Of a DNA stretch of 64,000 bases, positions 1 to 25,534 are shown piece after piece. The notes beneath the pieces were generated by a model. The model saw only the letters and a list, made by a program, of their open reading frames with translations. It had not been told where the DNA came from and did no database searches. The translations under genes were made by a program, and so were the position numbers. Origin of the DNA: Rhabdophis nuchalis (taxonomy: Eukaryota; Chordata; Lepidosauria; Squamata; Natricidae); assembly GCA_039707465.1 (NCBI GenBank), contig CM077658.1:17707074-17771073 (forward strand), written 5' to 3'. Positions within the stretch are counted from its first letter, which is position 1, and each line of letters opens with the position of its first letter.

Positions 1-344
<344 letters not shown>

Positions 345-345
<1 letters not shown>

Positions 346-1084
346 AGATAAATTGATTTTAAGGTACATGTCCTTTTTAGTTTGGCATTTATAGCTTCAT
401 TGTTCCAGGGGAAAATGTTTCAGAAGAAAACAGAACATTTAATTCAACTACATATACTAGTTTCGTGGCCACTCAGTGAACAGTCAGGCACAGGAAGAGT
501 TTTGTGGCTCCTGGTGTTTTCTTTTCTGTGGGAAACGGGTCTAAAAGGCTCTTTGAGTGTTTAAGGTTGCAGACTCCTGTGCTGGGGCTTATTTTCCAGT
601 TGGGTCTTATTTTGGGGGAAACATGGTAGCTGCATTTTGCTGAAAATAAAAACGGTGGTTATTCCTGCAGGCACCTGGAGGAGAGGAGAGCTGTAACCCA
701 GCAGTGTCAGAAAGCCTGCCAAAGAAATAAATAGCAGGCAGCTTGTAAGATTGGGCAGAAATTTCAGTCATGCCAACCAGCTCACAGGCATAGCCTGAAG
801 TGCTTTCCTGGTGCAGCAAATTGAGCCATTGTCACTTTCACAGTGAACAGAGAAATTGAAGCAGAGACCGAGGTGCAAAGTTGAAAATTCTCAATAAGCA
901 AAAACTAGTATGTGACATCTCACCTACCCTTCGCGGGGCAACTGGGCTTCTGTATTAATTCTGTTTGTTCCTAATCCTTTTTTCTAACCCAACGATCCCG
1001 AGAGTTTCTTCCCGAACTGCCCGTAACTACTTAATCACCAAATACTTCTGCCCTTGAAGGGGGAAACATAGGAATGTTGTATTT
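345..1084. other. Intergenic stretch, little recognised
   Basis: No gene is seen. The segment 572-626 (GGGGCTTATTTTCCAGTTGG, GGTCTTATTTTGGGGGAAAC) is a degraded piece of the GGTCTTATTTT MITE also found near 7000 and 40170. The rest is unassigned. Confidence 0.5.
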
Positions 1085-1500
1085 TGGATTTCACAAAAGC
1101 TCCTTGTTCATTCTTCTGTGCTCCTTAAAAACCTCCAGTGTTGGAGAATTCACAACTTCTGGAGGCAAGTCATTCCACTGGTTAATTGTCCTAACTGTCA
1201 GGAAATTTCTCCTTAGTCCTAAATTGCTTCTCTCCTTGATTAGTTTCCACCCATTTCTTCTTGTTTTACCCTCAGGTACTTTGGAGAATAGCTTGACTCC
1301 TTCTTCTTTGGGGCAACCCCTGAGATACTGGAACACTGCTATCCTGTCTCCACTGGTCCTTCTTTTCATTAAACTAGACATACCCAGTTCCTGCAACCGT
1401 TCTTCCTATATGTTTTAGTCTCTAGTCCCCTAATCCTCTTTCTTGCTCTTCTCTGCACTCTTTCTAGAGTCTCCACATGTTGTGCAATTATAATCCTCGC
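1085..1500 (-). mobile_element. CR1-like LINE 3' end, minus orientation
   Basis: The minus strand encodes the C-terminal part of a non-LTR reverse-transcriptase protein: QELGMSSLMKRRTSGDRIAV, FQYLRGC, and then FLTVRTINQWNDLPPEVVNS, the classic end of CR1-clade ORF2. The frame is open from 1396 to 1091, so decay is modest, but the element is strongly 5'-truncated. Confidence 0.8.
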
Positions 1501-1515
1501 TCCTCTTGCAACATA

Positions 1516-1676
1516 TTTTTATTAGTAATATTGGGAAAAATTAGATAAGAAAAGTATGTATTTAACATTACATGTTAATAATAACTTTGCGGTTAATAAA
1601 TTCAAAGTTATTATTAACATGTAATGTTAAATACATACTTTTCTTATCTAATTTTTCCCAATATTACTAATAAAAA
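1516..1676. repeat. Perfect inverted repeat, 74-bp arms and 13-bp loop
   Basis: Positions 1516-1589 are the exact reverse complement of 1603-1676, with loop CGGTTAATAAATT (1590-1602). The arms are AT-rich and not shared with the other MITEs here. Either a foldback MITE or a local inverted duplication. Confidence 0.9.
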
Positions 1677-3029
1677 CGGTTCAGGTTCAAACCCTACATG
1701 CTTCCCCGCCATCTCTTCTAGCCACCGGTGTATCTTCGCCCAAAATTTAGCACCTACCTTTTCATTGGTCTTCCAAGCCAACGTAGAATTAGACACCAGC
1801 ATAGAGCACAGAGGTGTCACCAGGAAACCTGCAGTAGCAAAGGAGCACAGGAGCCCGGCTAAATCTCCGTTATAAATCAGGAAAGACCATCCGCAAAGCT
1901 GCCATTGGATAGAAATAAAATGGAAACGTGCGTTTTCTCCTGCGGGAGCATCCTCAGACAGCCCTCGTCTCTCTGACGGCACAGCTTTGGCACCTTTGAC
2001 ACATTTCAAAAGGTGCTTCCCTCCGGATGGATTAGATGAAAAGGTCAGAATCTGTACCGGCTTCCCTCAGATAATGGCGATTTGTCTCCCGCATCTCGCA
2101 AAGAGGGAACGTGACAAGGCCAAGAAGATCCTGCCGTTTAAAAAAATCTTCCACGGTCTATTTTGAAATCGTTCCCTCCGGGCCATCGCCAATCCCGACC
2201 TTGCGAATGACTTGCATATTGTTAGCTGTTTCTATTTAGGAAAACTTTAGAGGGGAAGGCGGGGTTGGGACGACACCAGGAGCATCTGGTCAGATTGAGG
2301 CCGGAGTGGAAAGCACGCCTGCATGCCCACAGCCATAATACAATGCACACACGACACCCACCCATGCGTTCCCCCACCCCCAGCACATGCGCCCTGCCCG
2401 GGGGTGGGTTCTGAATTCTTTTACTGCAGGTTCGTTCAGGGACACACTTTGGGCGCACACTTGATCTATACTGTGCGCATGCACAGTAGTGAAAAAATTG
2501 CTTCTGCGCATACGCAGAAGCAAAAAACAAGATGGCGGTGCCTATGGTGATGCCGATAGAACCGGTTCAGAGGCATGGGCGGCCGAGTTGCTACCTACTT
2601 GGCCAAACCAGTCTGAACCGATAGGAACCCATCTTTGGCCCTGCCCCTGCACTCCGGCCATGCAAACAGGGCCCCCTACACATACGCACTTCCACCGTGC
2701 TCCCCCAGCCTCCCTCGCTCATTTTTGGCTTCTAGGTTGGTGCAGGAGTCTTTCGAAGCCCCCAAAAAGGACACGGGGATGCACATGCCCCTCCCCGTGC
2801 CTTGTTTTGGCCCAGAAGGCCTCCTGGGAGGCAAAACGGGGCACAGGGGTGCTGCGCGAGGCCCCAAAATGCAATGTGAGCAACCTCCTTGCGCATGTGC
2901 CCTGCCCTCCGTGCATGGACATGTGCATCTCCCGCATGCGCCCCACCTCTGTGCATATGCGGCAGAGACCCGAAAACCAGCTGCTGGTGGAAGGTGCGCA
3001 CACATGAATGGCTGAGCCGGGCTGGGGTG
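1677..3029. other. Unassigned repeat-like DNA
   Basis: 1677-2220 has no recognised feature beyond a chance exon-like frame. 2220-3029 is GC-rich with repeated TGCGCATG motifs and alternating CA/TG stretches, resembling non-autonomous hAT interiors. I could not find terminal repeats. Confidence 0.35.
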
Positions 3030-3243
3030 ACGGCTCTACTTTTGCGACCTTCTGACAAGCGAAGTCAATGGGGAATCCAGATCTGCTTAACAACCGGATT
3101 AGTAGCTTAACCACCGCAGCAATTCACTTCATAAACTGTTAACAAGAAAGTTCACCAAACGGGACAAAACTTGCCGAAGAACTGTCTTGCTTAACAGTGG
3201 AAATTTTGGGCTCAGTTGTGGTCGTAAGTCAAGGGCTACCTGT
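3030..3243 (-). mobile_element. MITE fragment of the GTCCTTGACTTACGACC family
   Basis: Carries the hallmarks of a reptile palindromic DNA element: CTTAACAACCG, TTCTGACAAGC, GCTTAACAGTGG and a terminal GGTCGTAAGTCAAGGGCTAC. Related copies are at about 10125, 17552, 23160, 36052, 39720, 41124 and 57478. Confidence 0.65.
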
Positions 3244-3599
3244 GTAATAGGATTCTTTTTTTTCCCCACAGGAAAGCAGCGCCACCTAGTGCTGGAAGAT
3301 GGGAAGGCAAGAAGAGAATAACAACCAGCAGCAGGATAAAACCACTTGGAATACAATACAATAGTTAGATTTCAGAGATTCCATTCTATCCCAAACAATG
3401 AAGGAACACGTATTTATGGGGCTGAAGAGGGAGAAGGTCTGACTCATATATTATTACTCAGTTGCTCTTTCTATAATGGGGCGAGAGATAAGTATCTTGA
3501 TCCGCATATTAAACGTATGGCACAGTGGGAGGCCCATATTAAAATAATACAATTCTTCCCCTTGTGGGAAAACATATAAAGCCCTAAGATTAACAGATC

Positions 3600-4125
3600 T
3601 TTAACAGAGTTTGAAGGGGCCTTATTGGTCATCTAATTCAACATGCCCCCCCTCAAGCAGGAGACCCTACACCATTTCTGACACAGGGTAGCCCAGTCTT
3701 TTCTGGAAAGTCTCAAGTGATGAAGCCACCACAACTTCCGAAGGCAACTTCTGTTCCATTGATTGATTGTTCTGTCAGAAAGTTCCTCCTTATATTTCCA
3801 GGTTGAATCTCTCCTTGGTCAGTTTCCATCCGTTATTCCTTGTCTGGCCTTCAAGTGCCTTGGAGAATAGCTTGACCCTCCTCCTCTCTGTGGTAGCCCC
3901 ACAAATATGGGAAGACTTCTATCCTGTCTCCCCTGGTCCTTCTCTTCACTAGCCATGCCCAGTTCTTGCAACCCTTCATCGTATGTTTTAGCCTCCAGTC
4001 CCCTAATCATCCTGGTTGCTCTTCTCTGCACTTTTTCTAGAGTCTCCATATCTTTTGTATAATGTGGTGATCAAAACTGGATGCAAGATTTTAGGTGTGG
4101 CCTTACTAAGGCTTTATAGAGTTAA
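3600..4125 (-). mobile_element. CR1-like LINE 3' end, minus orientation
   Basis: Minus-strand coding shows METLEKVQRRATRMIRGLEA followed by GLQELGMAS and a decayed tail, the same protein segment as the element at 1085-1500 but a different copy. The plus strand begins with the typical CR1 3' end about hanging lines GACCCTACACCATTTC. Frameshifted. Confidence 0.75.
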
Positions 4126-4639
4126 GAGTATAAGACTATAAAGAGTTCTTAAGAACAAAAATGTGCTTAGAAAAAAAAATAAGCTTCTGAACGCACTTTG
4201 GAAGAACTAAAAGCAAAGGCATGAGAAATTGATGGGATTGAGGGAAGGGGTGTGAAGGTCCTATAAACAGGTTATAAAAATGAAACTACAGCTCACACGC
4301 CATGTTAAACTAAGGGTCCAGCTGGAAAGCATTTACTTTAACCACATTTAAGAGCGATGAGTTAATTTCATCCCTATATGGATTTTCTTCCCCAATTCAT
4401 TTCCTTATTTGGGGGGAAAAATAGGGACAGCTGCCACAGGCATATAAAGGCAGCATACATCTACCCAAGTAAACATGCCTTTTGTACGTGTGCCAGTGTA
4501 CATATATTATGTGCATTTGTGCGTAGGGAAATTGTTAGAAGAATTTTCTTGCTGCTCTAAGCCCGAATCACGAATAAATACAAATGGCGGCTGTTTGGAA
4601 GTAGGTTATTCATTTAACATGTACAATGGTTGAAGGTAG
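4126..4639. other. Intergenic stretch without recognised features
   Basis: Unique-looking AT-rich DNA. No open frame of note, no repeat family recognised. Confidence 0.4.
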
Positions 4640-4654
4640 CCTACATCAAGGGTG

Positions 4655-5060
4655 TTGTGACACTGAGGAGGAACATGGGCCAGTCCTGGAGTCTGGGGAA
4701 GGCTGGGACAAGGGTTCTGCATCGGAGGCAAAGAGGGGACCAAGGCCATCTGGTAGTTATTTGCTGCCTCCAGAGTCTTGACATCAGCAAGGCAGAAGAA
4801 CAGCAGGAGCCTGTTCCCAGTGTGCACATGCGCAGAGCTGCCAGAAGGCGAGAACATTTAAGAAAACAGGGTCGACTTGGGATAAGGGTTGGAGAAGATT
4901 GGCCCTTCCCATAAGACATAAAAGAGGAGGAAGCAATTAGTTCATCTGGTTGGTTCAAGCTTTGAAAAGTTCTGTTTGACTCTGTGCTAAGTTTGGCCTT
5001 GCTCTGCAATTGGCAATTAGGTCGCTGGCAGCATTCCAAGGGAGATAAGGTGGGTGTTGA
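4655..5060 (+). mobile_element. Degraded LTR (same family as 14399 and 42451)
   Basis: Shares GAGGAACATGGGCCAGTCC, CTGGAGTCTGGGGAAGG and GCAGGAGCCTGTTCCCAGTG with the solo LTR at 42451-43028, but on the opposite strand and with many differences and a decayed 3' end. No internal retroviral-type coding region adjoins it, so it is a solo or truncated LTR. Confidence 0.65.
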
Positions 5061-5228
5061 TCAACATTCCCCTGAAAAACTATGGCAACTCAAGCAGACA
5101 TCTGTCGGAACCTTCACAGACAGCTTGATGGTAAATGATGGCAAATGACCATCATTTACAGTGTATAAATGAGTGCTTTTGGGACTAAGATTGTGGTTTA
5201 TGTTTTCTCAGGAAGCCTAGGTCAAAAC

Positions 5229-5349
5229 AAGGGGTCTCCAACTTTGGCAACTTTACGACCTGTGGACTTCCAACTCCCAGAATTCCTCAGCCAGCGTTGC
5301 TGGGAATTGAAATCCACAAGTCTTAGTTGCCAAGGTTGGAGACGCTTGG
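5229..5349. mobile_element. Divergent palindromic hAT MITE
   Basis: Begins AAGGGGTCTCCAACTTTGGC and ends GCCAAGGTTGGAGACGCTTG, with internal ACTCCCAGAATTC/GCTGGGAATTG arms. An older copy of the 135-bp family described at 11289. Confidence 0.75.
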
Positions 5350-5454
5350 CCTACATCACTAGGGGTCTATCAGGAGAGGTAAATATATGATGACAAGCTG
5401 GCTTTGATTTTTAGATATGCAGATTGAAGTGCTCCTAATCTGAATTTTCATCTG

Positions 5455-5682
5455 CCAACGTAGCAGTTCGAAAGCATGTAAGAATGCAAGTAGAAAAAAT
5501 CTTTGGTGGGAAGGTAACAGCGTTCCGTGCGCCTTCGGGGTTTAGTCACGCCGGCCACATGACCACAGAGACGTCCTCGGACAGCGCTGGCTCTTCAGCT
5601 TTAAAACAGAAGTGAGCGCCGCCCCCTAGAGTCGGGAACAACTAGCACATATGTGCGAGGGGAACCTTTACCTTTACCTTAG
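5455..5682 (+). mobile_element. Sauria-type SINE, 5'-truncated
   Basis: Contains the SINE body (GTGCGCCTTCGGGGTTTAGT, ACATGACCACAGAGACGTCC, GCACATATGTGCGAGGGGAA) and ends in the diagnostic CCTTTACCTTTACCTT tail. The tRNA-like head is missing. Copies at 45003, 58488 and 60672 are related. Confidence 0.85.
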
Positions 5683-6236
5683 CCCATCTAAAAATGTAAA
5701 AGAAACCCTCTCTGGCTGTCCCTGATCCGATCTCTGAATCTTCTGGAGAAGACTTGCAGACTTCCCATTGAAAACTCAAAAACAAAACATCAAAATGAAA
5801 TGGTATTGTGTCCAACATCAGAATCGCCGTTGAGACAATCCAACGTCTCCTATTTTATACAAACACAGTTTTAGCAGCATTTGGGAACCGAAATGTGAGG
5901 TTCATTTTACAGATTTGAAAGCTACGAAGGGAGTAAAAGAACGGCGCCTCCATTCTTTCCACTGCAAAGTGCAAATATGGGGTGTCTTCATTCAAATTCT
6001 TTTAATTGACACGGAGGCCTCGCAACGCTGCTAAATGCAAAACAAACCCAGGAGACAATTTCCATGTGAAATCATAGGCCAGAGCTTTCCGTGATCTGGT
6101 GCCTTCCAAAATGAGTTCTGGATTACAGTATTTTAAAACCCCAGACACACAAAGGCTGTATAAAACAAGCTTTTTATCAAAGCCCAATCAGCAGAATAGA
6201 GCCCTGCTGACTCCCGTCCCAGTGAGTTCGACACAA
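5683..6236. other. Stretch downstream of C16orf87, unassigned
   Basis: No gene or repeat recognised. Could include distal 3' UTR of C16orf87 (minus strand), as no transposon interrupts it. Confidence 0.35.
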
Positions 6237-6812
6237 TTTATTCCCACGTGTTTCTATGGTTACAGTCTTGACACGTCCGTTTGGTAAAGTTTAGAACAAC
6301 GCAGAAAGACGCTTCAACCAATAACGTATTATATAATAATAATAATAAAAAGTTCGGCGTAACCCACCCATCAATTTCGCAATCGGTGGATTTCCAGGAA
6401 AATACCAGAATTATCAACTTATGTACAGGTTTAGGATGGACTATATACACAGGAAGTTCGACGCAACTGAAAATCCGTAGCGAAGGACATTTTAAATTGA
6501 AACACTGCGGCTTGAAGTGGATCGGTGTGCAAAAACTCTTGGAAAAGTCTTCCAGCCGCAGAGTGAAAGGATGTTGTTTCGGACATCTGACCCCACTGCT
6601 CCTTCCACAAAGCAACGAGCTGGTCCTTTTGGCCGGCTTCCAAAGCAATCACGAGTTGCAGAGATTCAGCCAGAAAGGGTGGAGGTGGGGACCACGAATG
6701 ACCTCGACCGACACAGGATAACGGCATTCGCCGCCTTGAGAGGCCACGGAAGAATCTGAAATCCACTACCTCGGCTTCAACAGCATGGCATGCGGCGGCT
6801 ACGGCCGCCCCG
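6237..6812 (-). other. C16orf87: Candidate 3' UTR of C16orf87
   Basis: This is unique-looking sequence directly downstream of the stop codon, with no recognisable transposon. On the minus strand the first AATAAA reads at 6242-6237, so this is a plausible polyadenylation site. The true end is not provable from sequence; an ATTAAA near 6000 is an alternative. Confidence 0.4.
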
Positions 6813-20141
<13,329 letters not shown>

Positions 20142-20844
20142 GCTTCCGCCCAGCTCCGTGGCGGCCCGCCGACTGCGGGCGAAGAGCGGCGGCGGCCGAG
20201 CGCGCGCGAGCTCGCCCGCCCCGCCCCCCTCCCTCGCGCCCGCCACAGCCAATAGGAAACGGCCGCTCGGCCGCTCGCGAGCGCCCCCCTCCTTTACTCC
20301 GATCCCTTGTCTCCTTTCTTAATTTCTCTCCCCGCACACACCTCCCGACGACGATAACGAACGGGCCGCGCATGCGTACGTGACGCCGCCCTCGGGGTGT
20401 GTGTGTGTGTGTCGTTTTTTTTGTTTTTTGCTTCCAAAGGCCGGAATAGAAACCCGAAACCGTTGGGGGAAAGCCAAGCCGCGCCCCTCTCGTCCGCGAG
20501 CGATTCCGGGGCGTGGTTTAAAGACTGATTTTAAAAATAAACAAATAAGCGCCGGGATTGGCTAAAGGGATAAGGAGGGCGTTGAAGGGGCGGGGGTGGC
20601 CAGTTGCCCTAGTAACGTTTAAGAAAGGGGAAGGAGGGTGGAATCTCCTCAGGAGGGAAAACTGAAGGAAAAGGCGCCGCCATTAATTATCTAATAATTT
20701 CTCAGCAATAAATAGGTTGCAGCCATTGTATCTCGGGAATGCTGGTGTGCAGTTACGGTTATCATAGGCAACATCCATCACATTTTAATTCCTAAGAGCA
20801 CTGAAGAAAAAGCTGAACCCATGTCTTAAGTCAGTAGTGCTGGA

Positions 20845-20935
20845 AAGATGAATGGACTTCAATTCCCAGAATTCCCTAGGAAGTCATGCTGGGTAGGGAA
20901 TTCTGGGAACTGAAGTCCATCTATCTTCAAGTTGC
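20845..20935. mobile_element. Old palindromic MITE copy
   Basis: Arms GGACTTCAATTCCCAGAATT and GAATTCTGGGAACTGAAGTC are inverted around GGAAGTCATGCTGG. Related in sequence to the ACTCCCAGAATT arms of the 135-bp family. Confidence 0.6.
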
Positions 20936-23159
20936 TTAACCTGAGCAGCCCGCTTCTTCTGCAAAGCTAAAAATTAATTTAGAAGCAGAGTATTCATACA
21001 ACATGCTGCACTTGGGTCAAGAATGAATCTTTGTTTTTAAAGGATTTTTAGGGCAAAGAATCCTAAACCAATCAAGCCAAATGGGTTTGCAGGCATGCCA
21101 ATTGCTCCTGTCAATAGACTGACCCTGCTCCTTACTAGATCTGGAGGAAAGACATTGTGCAAATGTTGCTTCTTTATTCAAAAAAATATATAATTTTTAT
21201 TTATGCCTTTAGATCAGGCCAATTCACCTACAAGGTTAACGAATGGGCAGACTTCAAGTCTTTTATAAATATCTCAAGTTAACTGGATTGGGATCTTGCT
21301 CAGTCCTACAATACTCCTTTCTTTAAAAACAATATTAAATTTATATACCTCCCATCCAAAGCAACGGTGGGTGGCTTGGCTTCAAACATTACCACCAAAT
21401 CTAAGACAAAATGTTGGCCAAGAAATGCCTATAGGATTGTAGGGATGTCCCCAGGTACAATTAAAAAATCAGGATGGTCCCTTTAGTTTATGAAGTAGCC
21501 TTTATTGTCATTGTACAAAATAAATACAATGAAATTGGTTGTATCAATAACTCCAAATATAGGCATTTATAAACAGGCAGTTAGAAATTTAAACATAAGT
21601 TTTACATATAAGCTCATCCATCATTTTGCCCTGTGTTTGTTGTTATCACCCTAAGCTAGAATACTTAGCACATTAATTCACCGCAACCCATGATGTGGGT
21701 GGATGTTCATAGATCTGAATTGCCTCATAGAAATGAGTAGAACATTCCAAAGGGGGAAAAAAAGTATGTTAAAGCAAGTTTAATCTTGCCTTTTTAGTGC
21801 ACCACTCCCCACAGTTCTTCATCCATGCAGATGCTCTAATAATCTATGTGCTTCAAGAGTTCAATTTTGTTTCCCAAAGTCCTTATGGGAGAAAAGTCTT
21901 ACAGTTTCTACTCTGTGAAAACAAGTACAGTGTTACTCAAGGACAGTAACTTTTGCACATTAACTTCTCTTTCCAGCTGCTATATAAGAAGCAGGTTGTA
22001 ATCAGCAAAAATGAAGGAAATTCACAGCTTGCCGAAAACTTTAGGGCAGAGGTAAAAAATGTAAACAAACTGTAACTGAAAATATTAGTCATGTTTATTA
22101 AATACAACTCCCAGTCCATGCAGAATTAAGATGCTACCAAACCACAAGGTATAAAAATAGAGTATTTACAATGAATATGCCAAGAATGAATACATTAAGG
22201 TTATATTTCTTTCCTCTTAGTCCCAGTTAATGCATTACAACACTAATGTGATTTTCCCGTGATTAATTATATACACATTTTTAAAAAATCCTATAAATCA
22301 TATTAGAATTTTCTAAATAGATCCATAGATCCATTCATATCCTTTGGGAGCAGCCAATCTATTAGTCTGTTGCTGTTTCACAATGCTAATGATTTATGCT
22401 CAACAGGATCATAGCCTTTCTCCTTTGCTCTCCATAAATCTCCATATATTCATTTCATAATTGATATTGTTTTAGCCAGTTCACAGATATGCTAATAATA
22501 TTACATCACTTCCAACTCTGTCTATCCATGGATGTCTGAAAACTAGTTTTGGAAGCTAATTGTCATTTAACATAGATTTCAGCAACACTAAAGGCCAGTG
22601 AGTCATAGTCCTTTAAATTTTTCATTCTGGATTTATGTAAATATGGCATCATTTTAACTTTCTGTCTTGTGCACTAGGTCTCTTTGTTACTGAAAAATTC
22701 TGGATCAGCATTATCATTTGATTTCCTCCTCTTCCTCCATACATTTTAAATATAGTTTTCTCAATAAAATAAAACCAATGTTGCAGGAATGACAAAGAAA
22801 TGCTTAAGCTAAAAGGGCGTAAGCGTTTTAACAGCTGTTTCCAATGCTGTCCAATAATAGAATTACTTGCTACATCTGTCTTTAATCTAGCAGTTATGTT
22901 CAGTTATGGCTCCTATCAACATCAGTGACATGAAGAGAGGGGTACTCGGTTGATTATCAGAGCTACTCTAAAATTTGAAATTCTACCTCATGTTAAGTCA
23001 TGATATGCTTTGTTTCATTTTTGCAATTCATTTCTGAACTCTAGTAATAAGTCCAAGAGCTTAGTGGGGGGGGGGGGGGTGGAGGGACTAAAATTATAAA
23101 GACGAAACAAATGAAAACAGGTACTGTACAGTCACCAGCCTTAGAGCAACCAAGGTAGT

Positions 23160-23345
23160 TATCAATTTATAAGAGTTTGTTCAGTGACGTTCAAAGTTAC
23201 AACAGCACTGAAAAAAGTGAGTTATGACCATTTTTCACACTTACAACATGACAGCGTGTATTTTTGACAGCTGCAGTGTCTTGGGATCATATGATCACCT
23301 TTTTTGCAACCTTCTGACAAAGCAGCGTCAATGGGGGGAAACCAG
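23160..23345. mobile_element. GTCCTTGACTTACGACC-family MITE fragment
   Basis: Contains GTTCAAAGTTACAACAGCAC, AAAAAAGTGAGTTATGACCA and GCAACCTTCTGACAAAGCAG, shared with the copies at 39840-40085. Confidence 0.65.
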
Positions 23346-24802
23346 ATTATCCTATCTTGGACACATTATATAAAGACACAGTCCTCTTGAGATGCCTATA
23401 ATCCTGAGAAAGGTGGAAAGAAATTGGAGAAGGCAACCAGCACAAAATAAATGGACAATCATGGATTCACAATGGGTTCACCATTGGAAGAACAGATTGG
23501 AAAAGCAAACTCTAGCACAAGTTTATTTTTAACTAGTGCAAATTTCTTCGTTTGCTGCAATAAATCACCAGCTGGTCAAGCCACAAATTAGAGGACATTT
23601 TAGCCTAGCTTCTTCTATAACTATGATTAGTTTATGGTCAGATGAATCCAGAAAAGAGAGTCCGCCTAGCAACCAACATGGCTGAATTGCTAATTGTTCG
23701 CTTCAACTTGATGGTATATAAGCAATCAATGATTTAATAATGGTAAACCCAATTACTGGCATAATTACACTTTGTGTATGAGAGATAAAGCATATCTCCT
23801 ATACAGCTTCTCTTCCGTTGGGCCTAACTAGATGCAAGTTACCACATGCCATCTGAATATTTTCTTTGCGTGCCGTGCATAGAAGCACTACCTTTGTTTT
23901 AACTGGAACTGTTGCCAAAAACATTGAGCTAAATTACACAAACATGAAAAGTGGGTATTTGGTTCCCGAATAAGAATAATACAAAAAACCTGACTGGGCC
24001 TGTTTGTGATCTTAGGAATGTGAACCTGACATTAAAAAAAAAAAAACTATCCCAGGATGGATTATTGTTTAAGCATGCTAACTACAGCAATATATAGAAC
24101 TGTATTTTCCAAGGGAAGAAATGTATAAAGCAAAAGGAAATAAGCAGCCCAACATGTTACAAATGGAAAAATGACAAATTGTTACCAAATTCTTAGCTTA
24201 ATTAACAACATTTGGTTTCTAAATCAACAAAGGTTTCTATTTTAAACACTGTTTCACTGAACCAAGAGAAATATATTCTACAACACACATGGAAATATAA
24301 AGTGAAATATATATTCAGACAAACCAGAATATTAATAAATGCACCCTTTTGTTGATGCAACTTACAGCACTTCTATATATTTTTTTTTGCAGTCGCCTCA
24401 TGCGGCAGGAGGATGTGACTGGCTTTTGCATTCATGTCACAGGAAAAGGAAAAAGCAACGATGCCACAAATCTTCCTGTTTGAATGTGATGTTTTTATTC
24501 TCCCCTTCCCTTTTTAGCAGAGCCACTGTATATCTTAACATATTGCGTTTTAGTGTTACAGTTCAGTCATTTCATGTTTAGTAACCTTTAGAGATGGTTA
24601 AACGGGAGGCTGTGTCACAACATATTCAATAAGTAACAAATTCTAAATCAATAAATCAATAAAGGCTACTGGGATAAAAAGAATGGAATGAACATTCTTG
24701 ATGGGGCACCCTAAGGGCAATGATGAAGGCCTCAGATTTTATTGTTTGATGGTTATGTTTTGTAGTTAGTGGTTTTACAGCTGTTGTGAACTGCCCAAAG
24801 TT

Positions 24803-24893
24803 AATAGCAATAGCACTTAGACTTACATACTGCTTTACAGCCCTCTTGGTTTACAAAGTCAGCATATTGTCCCCAACAATCTGGATCCTCAGA
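24803..24893 (-). mobile_element. tRNA-derived SINE, 3' part, minus orientation
   Basis: Reverse complement of the conserved 3' part: TAGCACTTAGACTTACATAC and TGTCCCCAACAATCTGGATC. Full copies are at 31768, 41988 and 63697. Confidence 0.7.
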
Positions 24894-24983
24894 TTACACA
24901 AACACATACTTTCTAAATAATGTAAACTAGTACTAAAATTTAAACAATGTTCTGGGTTCAGATATCATGTTGTACTTTATTGT

Positions 24984-24989
<6 letters not shown>

Positions 24990-25029
<40 letters not shown>

Positions 25030-25121
25030 ATCTATATCTATATCTATATCTATCTATATCTATATCTATATCTATATCTATATCTATATCTATATCTATA
25101 TCTATATCTATATCTATATCT

Positions 25122-25197
<76 letters not shown>

Positions 25198-25226
25198 GGC
25201 TTTGTGTATGTGTGTGTGTGTGTGTG
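24990..25226. repeat. Compound (TATC)n-(TATATC)n-(TA)n-(TG)n microsatellite
   Basis: About 11 TATC units, then roughly 18 TATATC hexamers, then about 55 bp of TA, then TAAATGGC and a (TG) run. Likely grown from a Helitron-associated AT tract. Confidence 0.95.
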
Positions 25227-25534
25227 TTCCAGCATAACTTTGGAACGCCTCGAGCAATTTCAACCAAACTTGGTACACAAATTACTTACTCTTTGGAAAC
25301 AAATACTGTGGGGGGTAAGACACCCCTAACACCTCTCAAGTTATGTATTCTGTTAAGATACAGCCTGTTGTATCTTAAAATGGCTTCTACCATACAGCAC
25401 TATGATGTTGCCATGGTAACTGCTTCACAGTACTCCACAAGGGGGCTCCCTTTGGTAAGGAGGAAAATTCAACATTAGAAATGGAAGGAGGGTTGGGATA
25501 AATAAATACCCGGGCAGTGCTGGGTTATCAGCTA
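25227..25534 (+). mobile_element. Helitron-like non-autonomous element, 3' end
   Basis: Ends ACCCGGGCAGTGCTGGGTTATCAGCTAG|T (split across 25508-25535), i.e. a short GC hairpin about 10 nt before CTAG followed by T, the Helitron 3' signature. A related end lies in reverse at 52791. The 5' end is blurred by the AT microsatellite. Confidence 0.6.

Larger units (their letters stand above)
20521..24802. other. Intergenic region between C16orf87 and GPT2
   Basis: No gene seen. A diverged palindromic MITE lies at 20845-20935 (ATTCCCAGAATTCCC, GGGAATTCTGGGAAC). A LINE-type tail (CCTTTATTGTCATTGTACAA) is at 21490-21540, a poly-G run at 23063-23076, and a MITE fragment at 23160-23345. The remainder is unique AT-rich DNA. 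Confidence 0.5.

Noticed and set aside
1758..1829. Minus-strand 24-codon open segment with TGCAG acceptor and GTAGGT donor, hydrophobic peptide
   Set aside because: No partner exons and no recognised protein; sites of this quality occur by chance. It lies near a palindrome in repeat-like DNA.
2489..3114. Overlapping open frames of 100-170 aa on both strands
   Set aside because: GC-rich repeat-like DNA, open in several frames at once, no known domain.
24947..25329. Open frames of YIYIYI and IDIDID
   Set aside because: Pure translation of the TATATC/TA microsatellite.
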